From Parasponia andersonii (taxonomy: Eukaryota > Streptophyta > Magnoliopsida > Rosales > Cannabaceae): DNA of 64,000 bases. Below the pieces are notes generated by a model. The model was given only the letters and a program-made list of their open reading frames with translations. It did no database searches and was not told where the DNA came from. Every line of letters begins with the position of its first letter. The stretch's first letter is position 1. The position numbers and the translations under genes were made by a program. Where the stretch lies: positions 339,219-403,218 of the forward strand of contig JXTB01000023.1 in NCBI GenBank assembly GCA_002914805.1. Reading direction: 5' to 3'. Positions 22,311 through 32,512 of this stretch are shown here, piece after piece.

Positions 22311-24100
22311 AATAAAACATGCATAAGAAAATATCACATATTACTTTTAAATAAATCCAACATGATGCATAAATGCAAATGTAGATATAGTTATCTATAA
22401 ATATTAAATTTTATTCGGCGGTAATCTAACTCCGAATAAAGATAAGCTTCCTAAGAGAAAGACTTATCCAATTCTAGTTAAACTAGGCTTCCTCTAATTA
22501 TTAATAAATATCAAAAAATCTCATATTTAATTATTAATAATAACCATTTTAGTTAATTATTAGAACCTATTAATAAAACTTTAAGAAAGAATATTAATAA
22601 GCCTAACTTGAGTATATGACCATTGTTTAAACTCTAGTAAAGGTTTTCAATTTAATATTACATAAGGGTAATAAAAAATGACAAGCTTCTGGAGTTTTAT
22701 CCAAAGAAACCCAATCTAGAAAATAATTTCTATATAATCTCCTAAGGGTGATCATATATAGAAACCTAACTAATGAATTTACAATAAAACCTTAGGTCTT
22801 AATCCAGTATGTTTTCGTACACTCAATTTAGTTAATTAATTAAGGGATTTATTATGATTTACCAAGTTGTCTAAATCCAATTAGATACTCTAAATCATAA
22901 TAAATATACATGACATTATGATAATATCTAAGTGACACTCCCTATTTTATATGGTATATTGTCATAAATAGATTTGCAAAGATAATCATATGTTAATTAC
23001 AATAAATAAATAAATTATTAAAAGACATATCTTATAGCCATAGTTACCCTAGAATCATAAATTATAAAATTTGGAATTAAATTAATGATCTTGATCTTCA
23101 AATCTTCCAATTTTGTAATCTCTGTAATCTTCAATCTTTTTCTTGCAAAATCTGTTAGTGATAGATACAAATATTCAATCCATATAAATTTTGAAAAATA
23201 TTATATTTTCTATTTTAAAAATAATATCTTTTCATAATAGTTAAAAGGCTGACCATAAATAAAATCTTTACCAAAATCTGTAATTATCACAAAGGAAATG
23301 TATAGGAACCCAAAATTTCAAAATGGCTAATTTTCTATTAAATTTTAAACAACTATTAGATAATTTAATATAGGAAACAATTATTTTGAAAACAAGTAAC
23401 TATCTAAAATCATATTTCAAAAATATGATTTATATAATTACTAAATAAAAATTATCTTTTTTTTCAAAAAAAATATGAGGGGTCATGAAAAGGTGGGGAA
23501 GGGAGGCCGTAGGCCACTGCCAGCACCGCCCTCACGGGTTGTATTGGCGCACTCCTTATGCACTTTGGGCCATGCCACCCCGGGCCACAATTAGAGCCAA
23601 CCGTTCCTTGTTATCCAAATTTTGTTTTCAATTTAAAAAATAAAAATTAGAAAGAAAAAAAATAAGAAAAATAAAAAATTCTTCTTCTTTTTCTTCCTCC
23701 ATTATTAGCCTTCTAAACTTTTCTACTGTTTTTGTTCTTTCAAGAAAATTACATAAATCTAGATTTGTAAATTTCTAGAAAAAAAACATAAATCCTAGAA
23801 AAACTATTAAGGTGAAAAACATGACGATAATAGACCACTCTCCTTGTTATAATTCCAACAAAAATATCACACCATAAAATTCTATAACCATAGCTAAAGT
23901 TCATAAAATCAACAAATCCATACACCATCCATAACATAAAACAATTAATATTCATTCATCATCATAAGACAAAAGTAAATTTACCATTCATAGAAACCTA
24001 GAGTGCCAAACCCATCTAAAATTACAAACATGCATTTATAAAATGAACGATCAAGAACAAGTTAAAGAGAAGGATTTACAGTAAATAAACCATAGCAAAA
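22311..24100 (-). other. Copia 5' leader / unassigned internal sequence
   Basis: Non-coding AT-rich sequence between the primer-binding site and the gag remnant. It includes a GC-rich island at about 23480-23590 ('ggccgtaggccactgccagcacc') and a polypyrimidine stretch near 23680-23720 in an A-rich setting. At 1.8 kb it is long for a copia leader, so it may hide another insertion. No boundaries are visible. Confidence 0.35.
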
Positions 24101-24105
24101 ACTAT

Positions 24106-24118
24106 GGCTCTAGTACCA
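24106..24118 (-). other. Copia primer-binding site
   Basis: On the minus strand TGGTACTAGAGCC lies two bases inside the LTR end. It matches the initiator-Met tRNA site TGGTATCAGAGCC except for a swapped TC/CT, which fixes the element's orientation. Confidence 0.75.
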
Positions 24119-24120
24119 AT

Positions 24121-25583
24121 TGTTGGTTATAATTTACAAAAAATATGACAAAATCAAAATTGAGGTGAAGCATGGAATTTTTTTTTTCGGATTATAGCTA
24201 TTCATAAAAACTTTTTAGGATCTTTATTATGGTCCAAATACATACATAGATTGCATACCTCAACCAATGAGTCTTCTTTCCTATACACAAAGTTTGAAAC
24301 GGTAGTGGTATGTGGGCACCTTGATCTTGATCAACCTCCAAGTGAGAATCCAAGAACTTTAATTGCCTCTAATAGTAGCTCCTTTTTCTGAAGCAACCGC
24401 CAAACAGATGGTTCAATAACTAAATTTTACCCACAAAGAGCTGGCCAAAAATACCTAACGCCCTAAGAGACATTACAGTGAGCTCTAAAGGCCCACTGCC
24501 TTTTAGCCTATTTTCTCTTTTGTGTAACTAATTAAAAAACTATTTGAGCCCAATTTGGCTAATCTTATATATTCCAAGATGTTAGTATAGATTAAGGTCT
24601 CAAATAGAACTATTTAATTCAAGCTCTAATAGAGAAAGACTCAGTTACAATTAACTCTTAATACAAGCAGATTTGTACTATTTGTTATTGACTTATTCTA
24701 CTAAATATCTAAACTACACTCTTGAATAAAATAAATATTATAAGATACTTTATAATTAAAATTATATCCACTAGTTAATTAATATTTCGATGTGTATCCC
24801 CATATGAATACTGATACTTATAGCTATGTGAAATTATTGTTTTGCCTTCTAATTATATTTTTTAATACCTTGATACAAGTCTATATCTAATGAATGGTCA
24901 GACTTATAAAATATCTTCAATTAATAAAATTAATTACTTAGCTAAGATTTAAATCATCCATCCTCAAGGCAGTATTTACTTCTCTATAAAATAAAGCTCT
25001 GGAATTCATATCTATAACCATATATTTCTATAATAATGTATTACTAAAATACCAAGTTCTAAATCGTTAATTTCTTGATCCATACCTTAATATCTCAAAT
25101 AATACAAGTTATAAACGTAGGTTTATTATTTGCTTCAAGATTAAGAAAGATATGCATTAATTATCAAATTTGTGAGAGTATGTTCTTATTAACAATACTT
25201 ATTAAAAGAACATATTTCACATAGTCTATGTTCAATGTTTACACACCAAGATTTTTTACACATGGTCGTACCAATATAGATTGAGACACTATGAATGCAC
25301 AGAATCTTGAAACACGATCCAAGAGAAGTGTTCAGCTTCTTCTATTAGTTGTAAACAATCTTATTTGATTTAATTAGAGAAATTATGTCTTAACTTTAAT
25401 AAATAACTTTATTAAAATATTTTCCTGATGAATAAATCATGGAATCTTTTGATATGTACTATTGTATTAATAATAAAAAAATATTATCATAAAGACTATG
25501 TATGAGATATTACTTTATTAAATATTCAAAATATTTAATAAATATCCATTAATAATAAATACTTTTTGGGCATAATCCTGATA
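24121..25583 (-). mobile_element. Copia 5' LTR, uninterrupted copy
   Basis: It begins TGTTGGTTAT next to the primer-binding site and ends 'cataatcctgata' (CA expected; one change), i.e. reads TATCAGGATTATGCCC in element orientation. It is colinear with 3811-4158 plus 7158-8242. At 1463 bp it provides the reference that shows the other copy was split by an insert. Confidence 0.8.
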
Positions 25584-26655
25584 GTTTTCGACAAGGATCT
25601 TGGTGAAAAACTTCATGAAAGATAAAATAGAGCTCATTAATGGCTTATTTTGATTCTTTCCAATCCAGATAGGCACTTCTAATTGATTTACTAAACAATA
25701 TTCTACTAACTCCGATCTACCATAGTAACTACCTCTACAGATCTAAACAAATAATAATCAAGATCTGAAGTATAACTACAATACTAACAAACTAAAAACT
25801 AAAAGTAATTAAAATCACCACAGATCCATATTTGAGTGTACTAAGACCACCATCTATCCAGATTTAAGTAAATGACTGCATTCAAAAATGAAAAGATTAT
25901 TTGAAAATAAAGTAAAAAATAGGAAAGAAAATTGATAAAAACCCATACAGAAGAAAGAGCCATCTCCCCAGTAAAAGCGGAACCTGATAATGGAGGAAGT
26001 GAGAAGGAGTTGGGGAAGAAAGGTGGGCACAAATGTTCTCTTTCAAAATCTGAATTGAATTTTGTTTTCTATTAAAGATGGAAATATATTGACATCTTAG
26101 TCTTTAATCTGCCTGGTCATTCTTGATTAGAAAAATTCTTAAATCATGAGGATCGCTTAATTGATTACTATGATTTTTCTAGTTGTTGGATATCTTTGGA
26201 GTGCATGATAGATTTCTACATGATTTTCAAGCTGGCAACAATATATGTTACATGCATGAATTAATTCAAGCCGAATCTGGAAATTCTGGCTGATGTTGCA
26301 TTCCTCACAAACTGATGTTGTAATATCGTAGGAAATTCCAGATTATCAGCATCTAAAGGCAGATCTGATTTCCATTCTTTAGGAAAATTAATATGTGAAA
26401 CAATTTCATATATTTCTAATCATGATTAATCACCATTTAATATTGATTTGCATGTTACTGGTGATTGAAGTTCAAGGATCATTGGTCATTGGTAGAGGAT
26501 CGGACACTGAGTTTATGTATTTTATTCTTTGTGAGGCTCGAGTTGAAAAGAAATATTTCTGTAAGCCAGGTGTACTTAGAGTGGTTCTCGAAGTTAAGTA
26601 TTCGTATAGTTGTTCAGGAGAAAACTTCATATCTTCGAGAGAAGGTATTGACTCC
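25584..26655. other. Intergenic stretch between two elements
   Basis: No protein motif is recognisable. Short overlapping plus-strand frames at 26395-26731 run across the border into the neighbouring LTR and are therefore judged to be chance. Confidence 0.5.
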
Positions 26656-27353
26656 CGTTGACGGAGGTTTTGTCAACAATAAATTTAGAAAAATTACAAG
26701 ATGTAGCTTGTGTGTGAAAATGGTTAATTAACTAAAGCAAATAAAGAGACAAGAATTTTATAGTGGTTCAGCCTCAAAAAAGATGAGCCTACGTCCACTG
26801 TTTTTCACTATTTTCTGGAGAATTACAAGAACTCAAAATTACAATGTATTGTCTTGAAAGAAGAAGCAAGAGTTTAAAAGGTTTTCAAAAGATTTCAAAG
26901 ATCAAGAAAGGATCAAAGATTTCCCAGCCTCTCCAGATTAGAAAAAGTCCAAGAAGATCCCTCACTGAAACATTGAACTCCCTTTATATAGGTGAGGATA
27001 GCTCAATGTTTCCCAAATGGGTAACTGTATAATCGGGCAATACAATTCGAATAACAATATAACTGGGTAATATCTTAAATGAGATGACTGGTCGATCTTT
27101 AAAGAGAAACTTTTGTTTTCCTTTTGTTTCCCTTTCTTTGTAGGTTACTCGTTTGACAAAGCTTAGCCTAGTTTCCTTTTCATTCTGGTCACACTTAACT
27201 CGTTCAGAGGAGATTGCTTTAAACTTGTTCGGAGGAGGTCACACTAAACTTATGCGGTGGAGGTCGCACTAACTTACTCATGCGACCTGATACTCACTTG
27301 GTCAAGTTTTCCCTTTATGGTATTGACCAACATATAAGATTTTAGACCGCACA
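26656..27353 (-). mobile_element. Tat-type 3' LTR, complete
   Basis: It shares about 290 bp with 34552-34846 from 'gttgacggaggttttgtcaa' onward (the initial T is C here). It ends 'gaccgcaca'; in element orientation it starts TGTGCGGTCTAAAATC. A minus-strand TATA box (26983-26990, in CCTATATAAAGG) divides U3 from R/U5. Confidence 0.85.
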
Positions 27354-27356
27354 AAA

Positions 27357-27373
27357 ATTACCCCCCAAGCTCC
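27357..27373 (-). other. Polypurine tract
   Basis: On the minus strand GGAGCTTGGGGGGTAAT sits immediately before the 3' LTR, where plus-strand DNA synthesis would be primed. Confidence 0.75.
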
Positions 27374-27738
27374 ATTAGTTTTTTAGGACAAAATGGAGCT
27401 TCTTTCTACTATAAGTGCGAGCTTAAAAAATGCGACATAATGACATAGACTTGAGACCCTTGAAGAGTCACCAGATCTCAAATCTCACATTTTTCAAGAT
27501 CACGCGCACCTTTTCCTAACAGATGAAACTACGTGTCGCCTTTTCTAAGATGAATTGCAAAACTCGAGGAGGCTTAATGATAGCGATGATGCCAGCTGTC
27601 GTCTTAAATCGAATCGTTTTAAATTTTGAAAAGATACCGATTTAATTTTGGAAAAATCAAATCCCGCGTGAACTTCAACCTTTGGATCTGAAAATTAAAT
27701 ACCTTGATCTACGGCTATGATTTGACGACGCTCGAGGT

Positions 27739-27746
27739 ATATATAT
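27739..27746 (+). promoter_or_regulatory. TATA box of the antisense gene
   Basis: TATATATA in the setting 'ctcgaggtatatatatcgaa', with a pyrimidine-rich start region (cctcctcttc) about 25-30 bp downstream. It precedes a plausible 5' untranslated exon and intron ending at the ATG at 28347, and faces opposite to gag-pol. Confidence 0.5.
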
Positions 27747-27936
27747 CGAACACTAATCCGCCTCCTCTTCAAAAAACCTATCGTCTGCTATTTTCTCTCT
27801 AAACCTGAAGTATTCAAAGAGAAATTCTTCCAGCGTCGTTCTATTTCCCAGCTCGCATAACTTTGTCATCTTCTCTGACAAAGTTATCATCACAATCCTT
27901 CGAACGTTATCTTGGTCCTTCCGTCTTCGAAGAAAG

Positions 27937-28346
27937 GTTAGTATATATCCTCTCTCTTGTTCTTCGATTTTTCCAGAACTCTTATTTATAGATCTTAGAA
28001 TAGAAAATAGGAGCAAACCGTAGAACCCAAATACCAGAGGCTAAATATTCTGAACATAAACCCATCTCGTACTCGGATGGACTGTAAAATGGAAATTTTT
28101 AGATCCCCTTTTTTGGTCTATAGATTCTTCTTTTAGATGACGGACAGAGATGAACTCGTGAAAGAGTTTTTATTTTCTTTTTAACGAACTGCTCGAACGA
28201 TTTTTTTATGAATCCGTAAATCGATTAGAAAAAATCCGATGAGTAGCTTGTTGATGCAATCCTAGGATGAGACCCCAAGACTGCTCACATATAGCTAAGA
28301 CACCTGATACTCGCATAGGACTAAATCCATTACCATTTCTTTTCAG
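27937..28346 (+). other. Putative 5'-UTR intron of the antisense gene
   Basis: Donor AAAG|GTTAGT at 27937 and acceptor CATTTCTTTTCAG ending at 28346 fit plant splice sites. The acceptor touches the ATG at 28347. Internal T-rich sequence fits a plant intron. Inferred from sequence only. Confidence 0.45.
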
Positions 28347-29054
28347 ATGTCTAATAGTGATGATTTTAGGGAAGGAAATGCATTTTCAGGAGAATCTTCC
28401 AATACCAGTGTTAGCTCCATAAACCTCGAAGATTATCTTGAGCCAGAACCCGAACTTGAGATAACCAGGGTCAGGCAAAGTAGTTCTCGTATAGGTGACC
28501 TACCTCAAGACCAATGGCCCCAGCATATCAGAGATGCCCCTGCGTTCGCAATGGGTTACCAATATATAGAGGGAGACTGGTCATGTACTAATATAAGGAT
28601 GAGCTGCATCACAAATAGGCTCAACAAAATCATATGCAACTACAAGATCGCCATCCCCCTTTGCCTTTCCATGGAGTTCAATCGACCACATACACCTCCT
28701 CGCGGAATTGCTTCATTCTCTGAGGCAGTTCTCAAATGCGGGGTTCACCTTCTACTTCATCCTTATATAAAATCCATCGTCGACTATTACGGAGTCATTC
28801 CTTTTCAATTAACTCCACATGGTAGGTATGTACATATTATACCATAAACTAGGCTTAGAAACCCCCACACCTGAAGAGTTCGCTTGGTTTTACCAAGTGA
28901 AATCAAATCCGTCAGATTTTGACTTTTTTTATGCGAGCTAGTGGTCAAACCAGACAATAAAAACAATATACGGGGTTCGCAACAATATGAGAAAATGGAA
29001 AAAATCTATTTTTCCACTTTGACTATGTGGATAACGGTTTCTTTAAGAAGCCTG

Positions 29055-29128
29055 GTATGTAGCTTTTCAATTTATCGCCTTTTCTGTATTATCATATTTA
29101 TTCTGATCACACTCATATGTCATCGCAG
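29055..29128 (+). other. Inferred intron within the antisense ORF
   Basis: Donor CCTG|GTATGT and acceptor CATCGCAG. Translation resumes as NREWPEL, as expected of the family after the KKP segment. Confidence 0.55.
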
Positions 29129-29462
29129 ACAACAGGGAATGGCCCGAACTTTCCAGGGAATAGCTCGCAAGGGTGTATAGAATCAACGACCTTCCGATTG
29201 AGGAATTCGATTGGAAGGAGCTTGGGACTTCCAAGAACTTGGTCGCTTGCGGTTTGTTTCCAAAAGGAGCCACGTTCCCTGAACCCACCGTCCGTTCTTC
29301 CAGACCCTCGAGCTCGAAGAAAAAGAAGCCGAGGAAGCAGATAGAAAAGAGTGCCTCGTCTTCTAAATCTAGGAAACAAAAAACACTTGCCACCCCTTCA
29401 ACTTCGGAACCATCATCTCCAGAAACAGTATCACCACCAGCTTCTCAATAGTAAGAAGGTAA

Positions 29463-29486
29463 TTATATATATATATATATATATAC
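29463..29486. repeat. (TA)n microsatellite
   Basis: About eleven TA units within the inferred intron 29451-29540. Confidence 0.9.
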
Positions 29487-29941
29487 ATATTTTCATCATC
29501 ATCGTATTATGTCACCTCGCTTACTGACATATCTGTACAGAGATGGTTATTGGTAGCGGACTGCGAGCACCACCTTCCATTCTAGGGTCCATGGCAAAGC
29601 CTAAGACGCCAGAGAGCACACCTCCGTCATCGAAAGGGAAAGAGAAGGTCAACACTTCTAAAAAATAAAAAGTCACTTTCAAGGATATCCCGACAAGCTC
29701 ATCTCCTCCACAGCCTCAAACTATGAGCCATCCCGAACCATCCAAGGAGACTGCCACTTCTTCGGGACCAAACCAGGTTGATAAAGACGACGAGCTCTTC
29801 GCACTCCTTAATCAATTACCGGAGAAGGCTGGTATGAGCGCAGCCTTTATTGATCGCTTCACTTCCGAAGAAGGCTGGGAGAGGATGAAGCGATGATCTG
29901 CCAAGGTTACCTTTGGTTCTACGATGAGGATGTTGGCAAAT

Positions 29942-30004
29942 GTAAGCATCTTCATTTTTCTCTTTTCAATGCATTTTTCTGGTATTGATGTGTTATATTT
30001 TCAG
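29942..30004 (+). other. Inferred intron within the antisense ORF
   Basis: Donor GCAAAT|GTAAGC and acceptor TATATTTTCAG, joining MLAN to TVAAAVLIQDL at the start of the coiled-coil exon. At 63 bp it is short for a plant intron. Confidence 0.5.
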
Positions 30005-30493
30005 ACTGTTGCAGCTGCTGTCCTGATACAAGACCTAGTCCTCGAGTATTTGGAGAAGACCAAAAAAGTCGACGAGATAACTCAAGCATTCGAGAACTCG
30101 GAGAAGGCTCACAAGGAGGAGAAAAAAGCTTTCGATTTAGAGAGGCAACAGCTGCTCGAAAGACTGGCCAAAGAAAAGTTCGAAAATGAGAAGCTCGAAG
30201 AAAAAATTAAAGATCTTGAAAAGACTATCTCCGAGCATTCGGATTGCATGAAGGAGGCAACAACAGAGGCGGCTCACAAGGCTATTGAAGAGTTTAAGGC
30301 TACTGAAGTCAAGGAGCTCGAAGACAAAGCCAGTGACATCACCTCGTCGACCATCATATACAACATCTTCTGCGAGCGTCCAGACTTCGACTTTTCCATC
30401 CTCAGTGAAGACATGGTCGAGCTTGTCCATAGTTGGAGGGGAGATGAAGCTTACAAGACTAGAGATAGTGGGGCAAGCACATCTACACAATAA

Positions 30494-31127
30494 TAATATT
30501 ATCTTTTTGTTTTTACTTCAGAACAATACGGGCTTGGTCCCCTCTTATTTGTATTTCTTTGCTTGCATATAGGTGCGAGCTTTTATCAATGAATGAATGT
30601 TTTCCTTATTAGACGTTTATTTCTACAAAACATTCAACACACTAAGTCGTAATATAGAAGATAATTAATTTAACCAAGTAGTCAATTATTAAGTAACTGA
30701 TCGGTACCCTATTGCGATTTAAATCCAACATTCTTAAAATAGTTATGTTAGGATAGGTTAGGTCGCTTAAGAAAACAGTAAGTATGAGTGATGCAAACTC
30801 AATACTGTTTTTCAAAAGTTCTATGGCAAAATGTAAATATAGCAATATATCACATCGAACAATGAACGTTTTGTTTAGTTTCTTTTTTGTTTGAGGAGGG
30901 AAATTGCATAATACGACATGCTAAGGCATGAAACGAGGAGAAAATCCTAGGATTTTAAGGAATTTTAGATATTTTAACAATCTAAAATTCTGATCCTTCT
31001 AAATGGACGTTTTGCATAGTCCCTTAGGAAGCAAGTAGGAGATAATATTCTAATCCCACTGCCCCCCGAGTCTTATGGTGCTCGAAGACTGTCATAAAAC
31101 TATAAAAGGTACCAAATCGAATGATCG
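30494..31127. other. Non-coding stretch between antisense ORF and minisatellite
   Basis: AT-rich, without recognisable coding. 'aatgaatgaatg' near 30588 could serve as a poly(A) region for the antisense gene. A second C-rich tract, 'ctgccccccgagtc' (31058-31071), resembles the polypurine tract at 27357 on the opposite strand. Confidence 0.4.
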
Positions 31128-31395
31128 ATGAAGAGACACCCTTATTGATGATGACGAATGATGATCAACAAATGACGATCAATGAATGACGATTAACGAA
31201 TGACGATCAACGAATTACGATCAACAAATGACGAACAACGAATAACGATCCACGAATGACGATTAATGAATGACGATCAACGAATGACGATCAACGAATG
31301 ACGAACAACGAATGACGATCAACCAATGATGAATGACGAACAATGAATGACGATCTACCAATTACGAATGACGATCAACCAATGACGAATAAGTA
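31128..31395. repeat. 14-bp minisatellite in the element's 3' region
   Basis: About 18 tandem variants of 'aacgaatgacgatc', some with 'aatgacgaac' or 'accaatgacga' variants. It lies between the integrase tail and the antisense ORF. Hypervariable tandem arrays in this position are a known trait of Tat-lineage elements. Confidence 0.9.
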
Positions 31396-31499
31396 GATAT
31401 CTTTATTGATGAATGATGAAAACATGAAGATATACATGAAAATTCACTGATAATAGCGACGAAGTTGTCCTGCATTTTAGGCATGCTCGATCTTTTGTC

Positions 31500-31751
31500 C
31501 GCCAGTGCGAGCTAACTTATATGTCCCAGGTCGAATGATGGTAGTAATAACATACGGTCATTCCCAAGAGGGTCCCAAAGAACAAGATCACCAACTTCAA
31601 ATCCTCTTCTTCTGACTTTAGGGTTATAATATCGAGCAATGCACTGTTGATATGATGCGATCCAAAGCTGAGACTGCTCACGCCTTTCTTCTAAGAGATC
31701 GAGCTCAATCCTCATAGGTAGATTGTCGTATCTATATTGAGGCGGTGCCAT
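31500..31751 (-). pseudogene. Tat-type integrase C-terminal fragment
   Basis: The minus strand encodes YDNLPMRIELDLLEERREQS, then YQQCIARYYNPKVRRRGFEV and GDLVLWD. This is the end of the gypsy integrase/polyprotein (LDLLEERRE...ARYYN..V..R.F..GDLVLR). The catalytic D,D,E core is absent. The following residues degrade (NDRMLLLPSFDLGHIS). Confidence 0.85.
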
Positions 31752-32005
31752 GTGAAGACATCCAGGTTAGATTTTAGAAAAGCGACCAATGAAGCTCGCA
31801 CAGGTTCTTGAAGCCTCGCTCTAATCTTTAAAATCTTGGAGGACCTGTCAAATAGCAAATTCTCCAAGTCTTCAATGGGTCCAGTTTTGACTTCTCCATC
31901 GATTTCTCGAGGGCCGAGGTCTTTGCTTGTCGTTTCGATTAACGTTTTGCCTGATGCTTTGACTGACGTTTCGCCTAACGCTTCGACTGTCATTTCGCCT
32001 GACAC
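31712..32005 (-). pseudogene. Tat-type linker to reverse transcriptase, cut by deletion
   Basis: Minus-strand translation contains GPIEDLENLLFD and VRASLVAFLKSNLDVFTW, matching the segment just before RT in Tat elements (V-x-L-x-x-N-x-D-V-F-A-W). Where RT proper should begin, the frame reads HRLNIDTTIYL and stops. The integrase tail follows directly, so a deletion of roughly the whole RT-RNase H-integrase core lies near 31740. Confidence 0.8.
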
Positions 32006-32011
32006 TTCTCT

Positions 32012-32512
32012 TTATAGTTGGACCATCATTGTGCGAGGTGTCACATCTTTTACTGTGAGCTTTAAAGAGTTGTTGTAACAAGTCTGCGCATCATATTGGT
32101 TTCCTTGCACTTCGCCTACTCCTTGTTGAGTCAGAAATTTCATAGTGAGATGATAGATCGATGTTACTGCTTGAAGTTCCCTCAGTGTTGGTCTTCCCAG
32201 TATAGCTTTGAATGCAGAAAGGCAATCTACAATCAAGAACTGGGTCATTACTGTTGAAATGCTAGGGTAGGTTCCAACATTGACTATTAACTCAATCATG
32301 CCCATACGCATTATGCTATTACCAGTGAATCTGTAGAGTGGGGTGACAGCAGGCTTCAGATCGCTTTCATTCAACCCCATCTTCTTGAAGGCGTCGTAAT
32401 ACAGGATGTCAATAGCACTTCCGTTATCGACCAATACTCGCCATAATTGTGTGCTTCCACAATTGATCTTTATGACTAACGCATCATTATGTTGATAATG
32501 GACCTCCCTCAC
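32012..32512 (-). CDS. Tat-type aspartic protease (open, 166 residues)
   Basis: The protease cleaves the gag-pol polyprotein. The open frame has ALVIKINCGSTQLWRVLVDN, with active-site DNGSAIDIL (D-x-G-S type), then FKKMGLNESDLKP, LYRFTGNSIMRMGMIELIV and FLIVDCLSAFKAILGRPTL. The last piece is the second conserved motif (A-I-L-G-R-P). It runs without a stop into TVKDVTPRTM. It is the best preserved coding segment of this element. The frame start is arbitrary, because in the intact element it is part of gag-pol. Confidence 0.8.
   Translation of the reverse strand: MREVHYQHNDALVIKINCGSTQLWRVLVDNGSAIDILYYDAFKKMGLNESDLKPAVTPLYRFTGNSIMRMGMIELIVNVGTYPSISTVMTQFLIVDCLSAFKAILGRPTLRELQAVTSIYHLTMKFLTQQGVGEVQGNQYDAQTCYNNSLKLTVKDVTPRTMMVQL

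Larger units (their letters stand above)
3811..25583 (-). mobile_element. Composite minus-strand Ty1/copia retrotransposon carrying nested insertions
   Basis: Reading leftwards from 25583, the order is 5' LTR, primer-binding site, leader, gag remnant, protease, integrase, reverse transcriptase, RNase H, polypurine tract, 3' LTR. This is the canonical copia order, so the parts are read as one element despite the 22 kb span. Most of the length is later insertion: the Athila-like element (13621-~21950), a solo LTR (9972-11769) and a ~3 kb insert in the 3' LTR. Possible TSD remnants flank it (gtcct before 3811, gtttt after 25583), too weak to rely on. All coding parts are broken. Confidence 0.75.
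28347..30493 (+). pseudogene. Antisense multi-exon ORF: Transposase_28-like domain plus C-terminal coiled coil
   Basis: Exon 1 (28347-29054) encodes an acidic N-terminus (SSINLEDYLEPEPELEITR), then RPHTPPRGIASFSEAVLKCG, HLLLHPYIKSIVDYYGVIPF and QLTPHG. After a frame change near 28825 it gives YILYHKLGLETPTPEEFAW, then FFHFDYVDNGFFKKP. This matches the plant 'putative gypsy type transposon' domain (Pfam PF04195). Introns with GT-AG ends are inferred at 29055-29128, 29451-29540 and 29942-30004. Middle exons are Ser/Pro/Lys-rich with a basic SSSKKKKPRKQ. The last exon (30005-30493) is a long Lys/Glu coiled coil (EKAHKEEKKAFDLERQQLLE onward), ending TAA. Frame changes and stops (for example KK*K near 29668) make it a pseudogene. 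The biochemical role of the family is unknown. Confidence 0.7.

Noticed and set aside
26395..26731. Two overlapping 88-residue plus-strand frames
   Set aside because: They overlap in different frames, and the second runs into the Tat LTR at 26656; no domain is recognised.
27753..28016. Minus-strand 87-residue frame
   Set aside because: It lies over the leader and intron of the antisense gene, without matching gag-pol order or any known domain.
29067..29393. Minus-strand frames of 88-108 residues
   Set aside because: Shadows of the antisense ORF exon (plus strand), which matches the family; the minus frames do not.
30137..30490. Minus-strand frame of 117 residues opposite the coiled-coil exon
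   Set aside because: A shadow of the Lys/Glu-rich exon; Leu/Phe-rich output is expected from its complement.
28347..30493. Reading the Transposase_28-like ORF as a host gene
   Set aside because: It lies between the polypurine tract and integrase tail of one element, the known place of antisense extra ORFs in Tat elements.
31128..31395. CRISPR-like array
   Set aside because: Units are directly adjoining 14-mers without spacers, in a plant retroelement.
31836..32078. Plus-strand 80-residue frame with repeated 'DV/TVISPDTS' words
   Set aside because: Opposite to the pre-RT linker of the Tat element, whose minus-strand frame matches the family.
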